A stretch of 64,000 nt of DNA, taken from positions 1-64,000 of the forward strand of contig JAATEV010000039.1 in the NCBI GenBank assembly GCA_015655585.1, read 5' to 3'. The notes below the pieces were generated by a model. That model was not told the DNA's origin and searched no databases. It worked only from the letters and a program-made list of their open reading frames with translations. Positions 36,922-45,256 of the stretch are shown here, one piece after another (positions within the stretch are counted from its first letter, which is position 1; each line of letters starts with the position of its first letter). Both the position numbers and the translations under genes were made by a program. The stretch is from Terriglobales bacterium (GTDB lineage: Bacteria; Acidobacteriota; Terriglobia; Terriglobales; Acidobacteriaceae).

Positions 36922-38210
36922 AGACCGCCCTCCTGCTCCTCTTTCTTCTCTGGCAGTCCGCAACCACTCCCGAACCGGCTGCGAACCAGCAGTTCTTCCG
37001 CTACCAGCGAGCCATCACCACCACCGCAACCTCCGGCCAAAGCTGCGCCATCCTCGACCCCAACATCTTTCCCCACGCTGCACCCTCCCTTAAAGACCTC
37101 CGTCTCTACCAGGACAGCCACGAGCTTCCCTACGCCGTTACCCTCAGCGAGCCCGAGCAGCTCGACAGCGACACCGCTCAGGTCCTCAACCTCGGTCTGC
37201 GCGGCCACAACATAGTCTTCGACGTCGCCATGCCCAACCGCCCCTACACCGACGTCGCTCTAAACCTCGCCGGACAGGACTTCATCGCCACCGCCACCGT
37301 CTCCGGCACCCGCGATCCCAACTACACCAACCAGACCCATCTCGGAGACTTTACCCTCTTCGATCTCACCTCCCAGCATCTCTTCCGCAGCACCACCCTC
37401 CATCTGCAAGAGACCGATCTCCCCTACCTGCACATCGAGCTCTCCGTCTCCCCCGCGCCCGGCACGCGTGACCTCAACCCCACGCCCCAAATGGTTCGAG
37501 GCGTCACCGTTCCCCCCAGCCGCGATGCCCAGTCCCTCTACACCACCGCCCTGCAAACCACCCGCCTCGCCCAGCGCGGCCACCAGACCATCGCCGTCTT
37601 CTCCCTGCCCGAGCGCATCCCCATCGACCGCATCTCGTTCGATCTTCCCGCCTCCTATAAGGCCAACTTCAGCCGCGACGTCCACATCACCGGCCACCCC
37701 GTAGCCAATCTCGCGGCCAACGTCTCCGCCACCAGCGAGACCCTCGCCGGGACCATCTTCCGCGTGCATCTCCAGCAGGTAGGCCGAGATATCCGCCAGC
37801 AGCAACTCAGTGTCCCTGCAACTCTAGGCGCCAACATGCAGAGCGCCGCCCTCGTCGAGGTCTCCATCGACAACGGCAACGACGCGCCTCTCCCTCTCAC
37901 CGCCATTCGCCTGGAAGCCCGCCAGCGCAAACTCTGCTTCGACCCACCCACCACCAGCCCCATCACGCTCTTCTACGGAGATTCCACCCTCTCCGTGCCG
38001 AAGTACGACTACGCCCGCCTCTTCTCTCTTTCAGAGAATGCCCATACCGCGCAGCTAGGCCCCGAACAGCTCAACCCCGCCTACAGCGTGCGTCCCGACG
38101 ACCGCCCCTACACCGAGCGCCACCCGCATCTCCTCTGGATCGCGCTGCTAGGCGTCATCTGCGTCCTGGCCCTCGTAGCCATCCGCTCCTCCAGAAGAGT
38201 CATCCACTAG
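36918..38210 (+). CDS. DUF3999-like membrane-anchored protein
   Basis: GTG start overlapping the previous stop (GTGA), signal VKTALLLLFLLWQS, C-terminal TM LLWIALLGVICVLALVAIRSSRR. Confidence 0.8.
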   Translation: MKTALLLLFLLWQSATTPEPAANQQFFRYQRAITTTATSGQSCAILDPNIFPHAAPSLKDLRLYQDSHELPYAVTLSEPEQLDSDTAQVLNLGLRGHNIVFDVAMPNRPYTDVALNLAGQDFIATATVSGTRDPNYTNQTHLGDFTLFDLTSQHLFRSTTLHLQETDLPYLHIELSVSPAPGTRDLNPTPQMVRGVTVPPSRDAQSLYTTALQTTRLAQRGHQTIAVFSLPERIPIDRISFDLPASYKANFSRDVHITGHPVANLAANVSATSETLAGTIFRVHLQQVGRDIRQQQLSVPATLGANMQSAALVEVSIDNGNDAPLPLTAIRLEARQRKLCFDPPTTSPITLFYGDSTLSVPKYDYARLFSLSENAHTAQLGPEQLNPAYSVRPDDRPYTERHPHLLWIALLGVICVLALVAIRSSRRVIH

Positions 38211-38211
38211 C

Positions 38212-38342
38212 GCATCGCCAAATTATTTTGAAAAGGGAAATTGCTTTGAAAGGGCGGGGCTTCAGCCCCGCCGTAAGGTGCATTCTCCTGATTTTTTAGA
38301 GATGTCTTCGTTCGCCGCAGGCGAACGAAGACATCTCTAAAA
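38212..38342. repeat. Composite palindromic element with a 23-bp perfect hairpin
   Basis: gaaagggcggggcttcagccccgcc; ttttagagatgtcttcgttcgcc-GCA-ggcgaacgaagacatctctaaaa (38294-38342). Confidence 0.88.
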
Positions 38343-38345
38343 CCC

Positions 38346-41021
38346 TTACCGCATCGCGGCATCAACCTCGTTGATCCAGTTCGCAGACTTCAGCAGCTCT
38401 CGCGGCTTCGATCCATCCGCCGGTCCCACCAGTCCATCATTGTACATCATGTCGATCAGGTGAGCCGCACGGCCATATCCAATCCGCAGCCGCCGTTGCA
38501 GCAGGGAAGTGCTCGCCTTGCCGAACTCGAACACCAGCCGCACCGCATCGTCATACATCGGGTCATCGTTATCGCTGCCCTCGCCGCTGCCTGCGCCGTC
38601 CTTCTCACCCTCGTCCTTCGGCCCTTCCAGAAAGCCATGCATATACTCGGCCTCGCCCTGCGCCTTCCAGAACTCTGTCACCGCCGAGATCTCCTTCTCG
38701 GTCACAAACGGCGCATGAACACGCTGAACCCTGCTCGTTCCCGGCGGCAGGTAGAGCATGTCGCCGCGGCCCAGCAAACTCTCCGCGCCGTTCGAATCGA
38801 TGATCGTCCGCGAGTCCACCTTCGTCGCCAGCCGGAAGCTCATACGAGTAGGCACGTTCGCCTTAATCAACCCCGTAATCACGTCCACCGAAGGCCGCTG
38901 CGTAGCCAGCACCAGGTGAATCCCCACCGCGCGAGCCATCTGCGCCAGCCGCGTAATTGACTCTTCCACGTTCGCCCGATCCAGCATCATCAGGTCTGCC
39001 AGCTCGTCGATGATGATGATGATGTAAGGCAGCGGCTCCTGGTTCACGTCCTCGAACAGATACTCGCTTCCACTGTCGAATAGCTTGTTGAACTGGTCGA
39101 TGTTCCGCACATGGTTCGCCGCCAGCAGCTTCAGCCGCCGCTCCATCTCCTTCACCGCGTTACGCAGAGCATTCGCCGCCAGCTTCGCCTCAGTAATGAT
39201 CGGCGTGAACAGATGAGGAATCCCTTCATACATTCCCAGCTCAACCCGCTTCGGGTCCACCAGGATCATCCTCACCTGCTCCGGCGTCGATTTGAACAGC
39301 ACGCTCATAATCATCGCGTTGATCGCCACCGACTTACCCGAGCCCGTCGAGCCCGCAATCAGCACATGCGGCATACTCGCCAGATCGGCCGTAACAATGC
39401 GCCCGTTGATGTCCTTGCCCAGCGCAATCGCCAGCCTGCTCTTCGACTGCGCAAAGCTCTCGCACTCCACCACGTCTCGCAGCCAGATCGTCTCCCGCTC
39501 CGAGTTCGGGACCTGAATCCCCACCGTGCTCTTGCCCGGCATCCTCTCAATCAGGATCGACTCTGCCGCCATCGCCAGGCACAGATCGTCCGACAGCCCG
39601 GTAATCCGCGCCACCTTCACGCCAGCGTCCGGCTTGAACTCGAACGTCGTCACCACCGGCCCCGGATTGATCTGCGTCACCTGCCCATCGACGCCGAACT
39701 CTGCCGACTTCTGCACCAGTATCCGGGCCTCTTCGCGCAACTCATCCTCGCGCACCACCGAGTGTTCTTCGCTGCGATAGAGCAGGGAAGAGGGCGGCAA
39801 TTTATAACCGCGAATGCTCTTCGGCACAATCGTCACCGGACGAATGTCCGCATCCGCCCGCTTGCCGAACGAGATCGCATCGGCAGCATCCGGCGCAGCC
39901 GCCACCGGCTCCTCAACCATCCTCTTCACGGGCCGGATCGGAGCAGGAGCAGGCGGCGGAACATAAGCCTCTTCCTCTTCCGGCAAAGCATCCTCTTCCG
40001 CACCAAAGTCGAACGCGTCGTTCGCGAAGTTCGAGTGCTCGAAGTTCGATGGATCGTCCAGCGCCCTCACCGGAGTCGCGGCCTTCGCCAGCGCCTCTGC
40101 AAATGGGGCCGCCGCAGCCGCGGCAGTTCCCAGCGCCGTCACCGGCGGAGCGTCCACCAGCGTCCGCGGCATAGTTTGCCACATCGAGGCCGGCGGAGCC
40201 TTCTCTTCAACTTCCGCAGCCGGGATCGCCTCAATCTTCTTCTTCCGGCTCAACCATCCAAACAAGCTGCCCAGCAGAGTGGTGTTCTCTTTCTCCGCCT
40301 CTCTGGCCGCCGCCCTCTCCGCTATCTCCCGGGCTCGACGGGCCTTCATCTCGGCCCGCTCTCTCTTGCTTCCGTAGTCCTCGTAAGAGTCGTCGTCAAA
40401 GTCCTCGCGGGCCGCCCGCCGCTGCATCCACCAGTCCCACAACCGCTGCATGAATCCGAACCGCTCCGTAGTCCACTCGCGGGCCGTGTTGAACGTAAAC
40501 GTGGTCGCCAGATACAGCGATAGCCCCACCATCAGCGCCAGCACAATCGCAGCGCCCGGAGCGTTCAGGTAATGCACCATGAAGTCCGCCAGCAGCCGCC
40601 CCAGCGTCCCTTCCACCGGCAGCGTGTGCCGCCACAGCATATGTCCCGGCAGCATCGCAATCGCCGCAGGCCCGAATGCGACCCATAGCATCAACCCGAT
40701 CATCTTAGCCAAAGGAGACCCAGCCGGACGCGACCGCATCCAGCACACTCCCAGCCGTCCCACCACCAGCGGCAGAAGGAACGCGGCCACTCCGATCGCT
40801 TGCAGCATGGCGTCCGAGAGGTAAGCGCCCACCATCCCCGTCCAGTTGTGTGCAGGCCGTCCCGTCACATACGCGCCCACCGTGTTGAACGAGGGGTCCG
40901 AGGGCGTATAGCTTCCAAGCGCCAGCAGCAGCAGCCCTGCGCCTACCAGCACCACCATCCCGATCATCTCGTTCAGGCGGCGATTCCGCGTCGGTGTCGA
41001 AACAAGTCGCAAACTTTTCAT
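38346..41021 (-). CDS. ftsK: DNA translocase FtsK/SpoIIIE
   Basis: TM N-terminus, HVLIAGSTGSGKSVAINAMI Walker A, LVDPKRVELGMYEGIPHL, VLATQRPSVDVITG, C-terminal gamma domain. Confidence 0.96.
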   Translation of the reverse strand: MKSLRLVSTPTRNRRLNEMIGMVVLVGAGLLLLALGSYTPSDPSFNTVGAYVTGRPAHNWTGMVGAYLSDAMLQAIGVAAFLLPLVVGRLGVCWMRSRPAGSPLAKMIGLMLWVAFGPAAIAMLPGHMLWRHTLPVEGTLGRLLADFMVHYLNAPGAAIVLALMVGLSLYLATTFTFNTAREWTTERFGFMQRLWDWWMQRRAAREDFDDDSYEDYGSKRERAEMKARRAREIAERAAAREAEKENTTLLGSLFGWLSRKKKIEAIPAAEVEEKAPPASMWQTMPRTLVDAPPVTALGTAAAAAAPFAEALAKAATPVRALDDPSNFEHSNFANDAFDFGAEEDALPEEEEAYVPPPAPAPIRPVKRMVEEPVAAAPDAADAISFGKRADADIRPVTIVPKSIRGYKLPPSSLLYRSEEHSVVREDELREEARILVQKSAEFGVDGQVTQINPGPVVTTFEFKPDAGVKVARITGLSDDLCLAMAAESILIERMPGKSTVGIQVPNSERETIWLRDVVECESFAQSKSRLAIALGKDINGRIVTADLASMPHVLIAGSTGSGKSVAINAMIMSVLFKSTPEQVRMILVDPKRVELGMYEGIPHLFTPIITEAKLAANALRNAVKEMERRLKLLAANHVRNIDQFNKLFDSGSEYLFEDVNQEPLPYIIIIIDELADLMMLDRANVEESITRLAQMARAVGIHLVLATQRPSVDVITGLIKANVPTRMSFRLATKVDSRTIIDSNGAESLLGRGDMLYLPPGTSRVQRVHAPFVTEKEISAVTEFWKAQGEAEYMHGFLEGPKDEGEKDGAGSGEGSDNDDPMYDDAVRLVFEFGKASTSLLQRRLRIGYGRAAHLIDMMYNDGLVGPADGSKPRELLKSANWINEVDAAMR

Positions 41022-41213
41022 TGGGGAGCCTTCATGTAGGGGGAACGCACAGCCTCTCTCACTCCGGCGCGCACATCCGCGCACCGGGCAATCTGTACCA
41101 AGGCCGTAAACCACCAGAGCATCTCTGATTATCACAAATCGAAAATGGAAAAAGGAGAAAACCCGCGTCCCGGGTACCCGGATGCAAACCTGCGGTCCCA
41201 TCCCGCATCTATC

Positions 41214-41380
41214 TCTTCAGTCTCGCCGCTGGGTGCAACAGGCCCGGCGGTCCTTAGAACCGGTTGGCAGGGGAACAGGGTTTTCGCGATTTCTCCTGCT
41301 TGCCTCCGGCGCAGGAGAATCGCGCCAGCCGGAGGACCCTGCCCCAACCGCCTCAAGCCTCAGCTCCATGAAGGACTACC
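41214..41380 (+). ncRNA. Candidate structured RNA / 5' leader (cis-regulator or 6S-like)
   Basis: CGGTTGGCAGGG...CCCTGCCCCAACCG enclosing CGCGATTTCTCCTGC...GCAGGAGAATCGCG; further CTTCA/TGAAG and GCTGGG/CTCAGC pairs. Confidence 0.35.
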
Positions 41381-41845
41381 ATGTCGACAGATACAGGTAA
41401 GCAGCACGAAATGCAACGCGCCCTAAATTCACTCATCAGCACTCTGCTCGACAGCCAGAAAGGCTTTGCCGATATCGGAGACCATCTCAAGGACGATACG
41501 CTGAAGCGTTATTTCCTCGCTGAATCTCTCAAGCGTGCCAGCTTCCGCGGCGATCTCGAAGAGATTCTCCATCAGGATGGAGTTCACGACATCAAAGAGT
41601 CCGGCACGACCGCTGGAACCCTGAATCGAATCTGGGGCGACTTGAAAGCCAAGCTAGGCGGCGGCGACCACACGCTTCTGGAGACGGCCGAGCAAGGCGA
41701 GGACGAGGTCAAGAAGGCCTATGCCGACGCTCTCGATCAGAATCTTCCCCTCCCCGTCCGGCAGCTCATCGCCGAACAGCAGGCCCACATCCTCACCGCT
41801 CACGACTACGTGAAAAGTCATCGTGACGCACTCGCCGCAAAGTAA
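41381..41845 (+). CDS. DUF2383/PA2169-family four-helix bundle protein
   Basis: LNSLISTLLDSQKGFADIGDHLKDDTLKRYFLAESLKRASFRGDLEEIL...GTLNRIWGDLKAKLGGGD...LLETAEQGEDEVKKAY. Confidence 0.88.
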   Translation: MSTDTGKQHEMQRALNSLISTLLDSQKGFADIGDHLKDDTLKRYFLAESLKRASFRGDLEEILHQDGVHDIKESGTTAGTLNRIWGDLKAKLGGGDHTLLETAEQGEDEVKKAYADALDQNLPLPVRQLIAEQQAHILTAHDYVKSHRDALAAK

Positions 41846-41870
41846 CAACTTTTTTATCTACGAACAGAAG

Positions 41871-41903
41871 CAGGCCCGTCATCGAAAAATGACGGGCCTG
41901 TTT
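41871..41903. terminator. Intrinsic terminator
   Basis: caggcccgtcat-cgaaa-aatgacgggcctgttt. Confidence 0.85.
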
Positions 41904-42021
41904 CCGTCTCCGGATAGAGAACTGCCTTGCCCCATCCCCTCCGCATGATTCAAACTACCAGTAGCGTTCGCGGCAGGCTCAGGCTCTCCGTGCGTCACTC
42001 CACTGCGTCCAACAAAGGTCT

Positions 42022-43053
42022 ATGCGGCCCCTCTTTCGTTCCCGAATCCTCCTCACCAGCATCGCCCTCGCGATGCCCATCGCCGCCTTCGCCCAGACCA
42101 AAGCGCAGAAGCGCGCCGCGCAGGACTACGACAAGGCCGCTCGTGCCACCGTCCTCCACGAGGCCAACGTCTACGTCGCCGCCGACAACGACTCCCAGAA
42201 AATCTCCCTCGTCACCCCCGGCCACGAGGTCGTCGTCATGGAGCGCAGCGGCGCCTGGGTCAAGGTCTTCGCCAACACCGACGTAGCCGACGACGCCAAC
42301 GAGGACGACCACAACAAGCCCGAGTTCGGCGAAGATGCCAACGTCACCCCCGCCTCCGGCTGGATTCACGACAAAGGCGTCGTAGGCCCCACCACTCCTA
42401 ACGGCGACGCCATCCTCTACGGCACCGCCGCCAATCTAGAAGCCGAGGCCGCCGAGCCTCACGCGCCCAAGGGAGCCGCCGCCTCCGCGCATCTCCTCTA
42501 CCGCCGCGTCTACGAGTACTACCCCGACTCCCCCCTCGCTGCCGAGTCCGCCTTCCGCGCCGCCGACATCCGCTGGCAGCTCGACCGCCGCGACATCAGC
42601 ACCCTCCCCAGCGCCAAGGAGCAGGACGCCTTCCTCCGCCCGCAGCTCTACGAGGGCGAGCTCAAGCGCGTCATCAAGCTCTTCCCCGGCACCCCCTACG
42701 CCGCCCTCGCGGCCTACGATCTCCTCGACAACAGGCTCTGCGGAGACTGGCAGGGCCTTCCCAAATGCCCCGAGTTGGAGACCGCCCTCTACCAGAAGTA
42801 CGCCCAGCAGTTCCCAGACAGCCCCAAAGCCGCCGAGGCCCTCTACAACGCTACCTACCGCCAGGGAGTCGTCGTCACCATGTACCTCGTGCAGGAGGAT
42901 CGCAAACGAGCCGACGCTGCCGTCGAGCGAACCAAGGCCCTCGCCCAGCAGATGAAGCAGCTCTATCCCAAATCCGACTACGCCGCCCGCGCCTCCAGCA
43001 TCGCCTTCCGCGTCTCCCAGGGCATCGCCATCTACGGAACCGACCGAGATTAA
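42022..43053 (+). CDS. Secreted protein with SH3-like N-terminal and TPR-like C-terminal region
   Basis: Signal peptide; HEANVYVAADNDSQKISLVTPGHEVVVMERSGAWVKVFA; later helical repeats. Confidence 0.65.
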   Translation: MRPLFRSRILLTSIALAMPIAAFAQTKAQKRAAQDYDKAARATVLHEANVYVAADNDSQKISLVTPGHEVVVMERSGAWVKVFANTDVADDANEDDHNKPEFGEDANVTPASGWIHDKGVVGPTTPNGDAILYGTAANLEAEAAEPHAPKGAAASAHLLYRRVYEYYPDSPLAAESAFRAADIRWQLDRRDISTLPSAKEQDAFLRPQLYEGELKRVIKLFPGTPYAALAAYDLLDNRLCGDWQGLPKCPELETALYQKYAQQFPDSPKAAEALYNATYRQGVVVTMYLVQEDRKRADAAVERTKALAQQMKQLYPKSDYAARASSIAFRVSQGIAIYGTDRD

Positions 43054-43122
43054 TGAAGCCTGAGGAAGCCCGATTCAGGTTGGATTAACCCCACCCACAC
43101 CCAGCCCGTTTAGGATGAAATC

Positions 43123-44001
43123 ATGTCGATCCTCAAGGTAATTCTCCTTGCCGTCGTGCAGGGACTCGCCGAGCTCCTGCCCGTCTCCAGCTCCGCACAC
43201 GTCGTCGTAGCCGGCAAGCTCATGCATCTCAACATGTCCTCCCCCGAGATGACGCTCCTCCTCGTCATGCTCCACACCGGCACCATGTTCGCCGTCATCG
43301 TCTACTTCTGGAAGCAGTGGAAGCGCACCTACTTCTCCAGCGCCGACGCCTTCAAGCGCTTCGCCATCCGCGTCATCTGGGCCACGCTCCTCACCGGCAT
43401 CATCGGCCTCGCCATCAAGAAGCTCGTCGAAAAGATCATGTTCCAGGGAGCATCCAAGGCCGAGATCGAGCTCCTCTTCGACCGCCTCGACCTCATCGCC
43501 CCCGCGCTCCTGGCCGCCGGAATCGTCATCCTCATCGCCGGACTCACCGAAAAGAGCCGCATGGCCGCCCAGAAGAACGTCTACGGCGACAGCGTAACCA
43601 TGCGTCAGGCCGGTTGGATCGGAGCCATCCAGGGCATCTGCCTGCCCTTCCGCGGCTTCTCCCGCTCCGGAGCCACCATCTCCACCGGCATGTTGGCCGG
43701 AGCCTCCAAGGAACGTGCCGAGCGTTTCAGCTTCGCCCTCGCCGTCATCCTGACCCCCGCCGTAGTAGGCCGCGAAGCCCTGCGCCTCATCAAGGCCTCT
43801 CACGAAGCCACCGGAGCCCCCATCGACCTTCACGCCAGCGTAGTCACCAGCCTCCTGGGCGCAGTCTTCGCCTTCTTGGCCGGACTAATCGCCCTCCGCT
43901 GGCTAAGCAGTTGGCTCGAACAAGGCCGCTGGTACCTCTTCGGAATCTACTGCATAGTCGCTTCCATTGCCGTCTTCGCTCTCTACCACGCAGGCTACTA
44001 G
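43123..44001 (+). CDS. uppP: Undecaprenyl-diphosphatase
   Basis: VQGLAELLPVSSSAHVVV, GICLPFRGFSRSGATISTGMLAG. Confidence 0.95.
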   Translation: MSILKVILLAVVQGLAELLPVSSSAHVVVAGKLMHLNMSSPEMTLLLVMLHTGTMFAVIVYFWKQWKRTYFSSADAFKRFAIRVIWATLLTGIIGLAIKKLVEKIMFQGASKAEIELLFDRLDLIAPALLAAGIVILIAGLTEKSRMAAQKNVYGDSVTMRQAGWIGAIQGICLPFRGFSRSGATISTGMLAGASKERAERFSFALAVILTPAVVGREALRLIKASHEATGAPIDLHASVVTSLLGAVFAFLAGLIALRWLSSWLEQGRWYLFGIYCIVASIAVFALYHAGY

Positions 44002-44043
44002 AGCCTTTTCCGCTTTGAAGAGACGCAACTTCTGCCGCGCCGC

Positions 44044-44165
44044 AACACCAGAAACAAGAGGGTTTTCGAGTCCGCCGAAAACCCTCTTGTTTCTGGTGTT
44101 TGGGATTAGCGCAGGGCTTTAGCCCTGCGAAAAAAGGGCACTTTACAAGGGGCTTCAGCCCCGGG
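44044..44165. repeat. 25-bp perfect inverted repeat plus REP-like modules
   Basis: aacaccagaaacaagagggttttcg-agtccgc-cgaaaaccctcttgtttctggtgtt, then gggattagcgcagggctttagccctgcg and ggggcttcagcccc. Confidence 0.92.
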
Positions 44166-44189
44166 CTTTTCTCCCAGCTCGCAAGCCGC

Positions 44190-45218
44190 CTAAGCCTTCC
44201 CCGCCGCGATCTCCCCCTCCAACTGCTCCCGCAGCGCAGGCTCCAGATTCCCCCCACTCAATACCACCGCCACCTTCTTCACCTTAGGCAGTTCATCGGC
44301 ATGGAACAAAGCCGCCGCCAGAGTAACCGCCCCGCTGGGCTCCGGAACCAGCGAAGTCGCGCCCAACATCACCTTCATCGCCGCCAGAATCTCATCCTCC
44401 CGAACCGTCACAATCCCATCCACAAACCGCAGCACATGCTCAAAGTTCAGCACGCCCATGCTCTGTGTCCGCAGCCCATCCCCAATCGTCCGAGTCGTCT
44501 TCTCCGCTGGCCATTCAACCAGCGTCTTCGAATAAAAACTTTCCTTGGCATCCGCCGCCAGTTCCGGCTCCGCCCCCCAAACCTTCACGTCCGCATCGGC
44601 AAGCCCCGCCGCAGCCGCCAACTTCACCGCCGTGGCAATCCCGCTCAACAGCCCGCCTCCGCTCACTGGAGAGATCACCAGCCCCACATCCGGCAACTGC
44701 TCCACAATCTCCAACCCGCACGTACCCTGCCCGGCAATAATCTGCGGCGCGTCATACGGCGGAATCATCGTATACCCACGCTCCGCCACCAGCTCCTCCG
44801 CCTTCAGCCTCCTGTCGGAAGACGCCGGTCCCACCTCCACAATCTCCGCCCCCAGGGCCCGCGTAGCGGCCTTCTTCACCTCAGGAGCGTTATTCGGCAT
44901 CACGATCACCGCCTTAGCCCCCAGCGCCCGTGCCGCATACGCCACACCCTGAGCATGGTTGCCGCTGGAGTAAGTAATCACCCCGCGCCCCAGCTCCTCC
45001 GGAGACAACTGCGCCACCAGGTTGTAAGCCCCGCGCAGCTTGAAGCTCTTGATCGGCTGCTCGCTCTCCGCCTTGATATAAAGCTCGAACGCCGGTTCCG
45101 GCACTCCGGCGATCTTCAACCGTTCCGGCTCCACGCGATACAGCGGCGTCCTCACCGCAACCCCGCCAATCCGCTTCTGCGCGGCCTTCACATCCTCCAA
45201 CGTCACAAACTCGCTCAT
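44190..45218 (-). CDS. Threonine/serine dehydratase (PLP-dependent)
   Basis: KAESEQPIKSFKLRGAYN, SSGNHAQGVAYAARALG, SPVSGGGLLSGIA, VVLSGGNLEP. Confidence 0.93.
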   Translation of the reverse strand: MSEFVTLEDVKAAQKRIGGVAVRTPLYRVEPERLKIAGVPEPAFELYIKAESEQPIKSFKLRGAYNLVAQLSPEELGRGVITYSSGNHAQGVAYAARALGAKAVIVMPNNAPEVKKAATRALGAEIVEVGPASSDRRLKAEELVAERGYTMIPPYDAPQIIAGQGTCGLEIVEQLPDVGLVISPVSGGGLLSGIATAVKLAAAAGLADADVKVWGAEPELAADAKESFYSKTLVEWPAEKTTRTIGDGLRTQSMGVLNFEHVLRFVDGIVTVREDEILAAMKVMLGATSLVPEPSGAVTLAAALFHADELPKVKKVAVVLSGGNLEPALREQLEGEIAAGKA

Positions 45219-45256
45219 CGAAATCCGTATCCTCTCAAATCCATTCCAGCAGGTCG

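Noticed and set aside
39111-40523. 470-aa + strand ORF
   Set aside because: Shadow of ftsK on the opposite strand.
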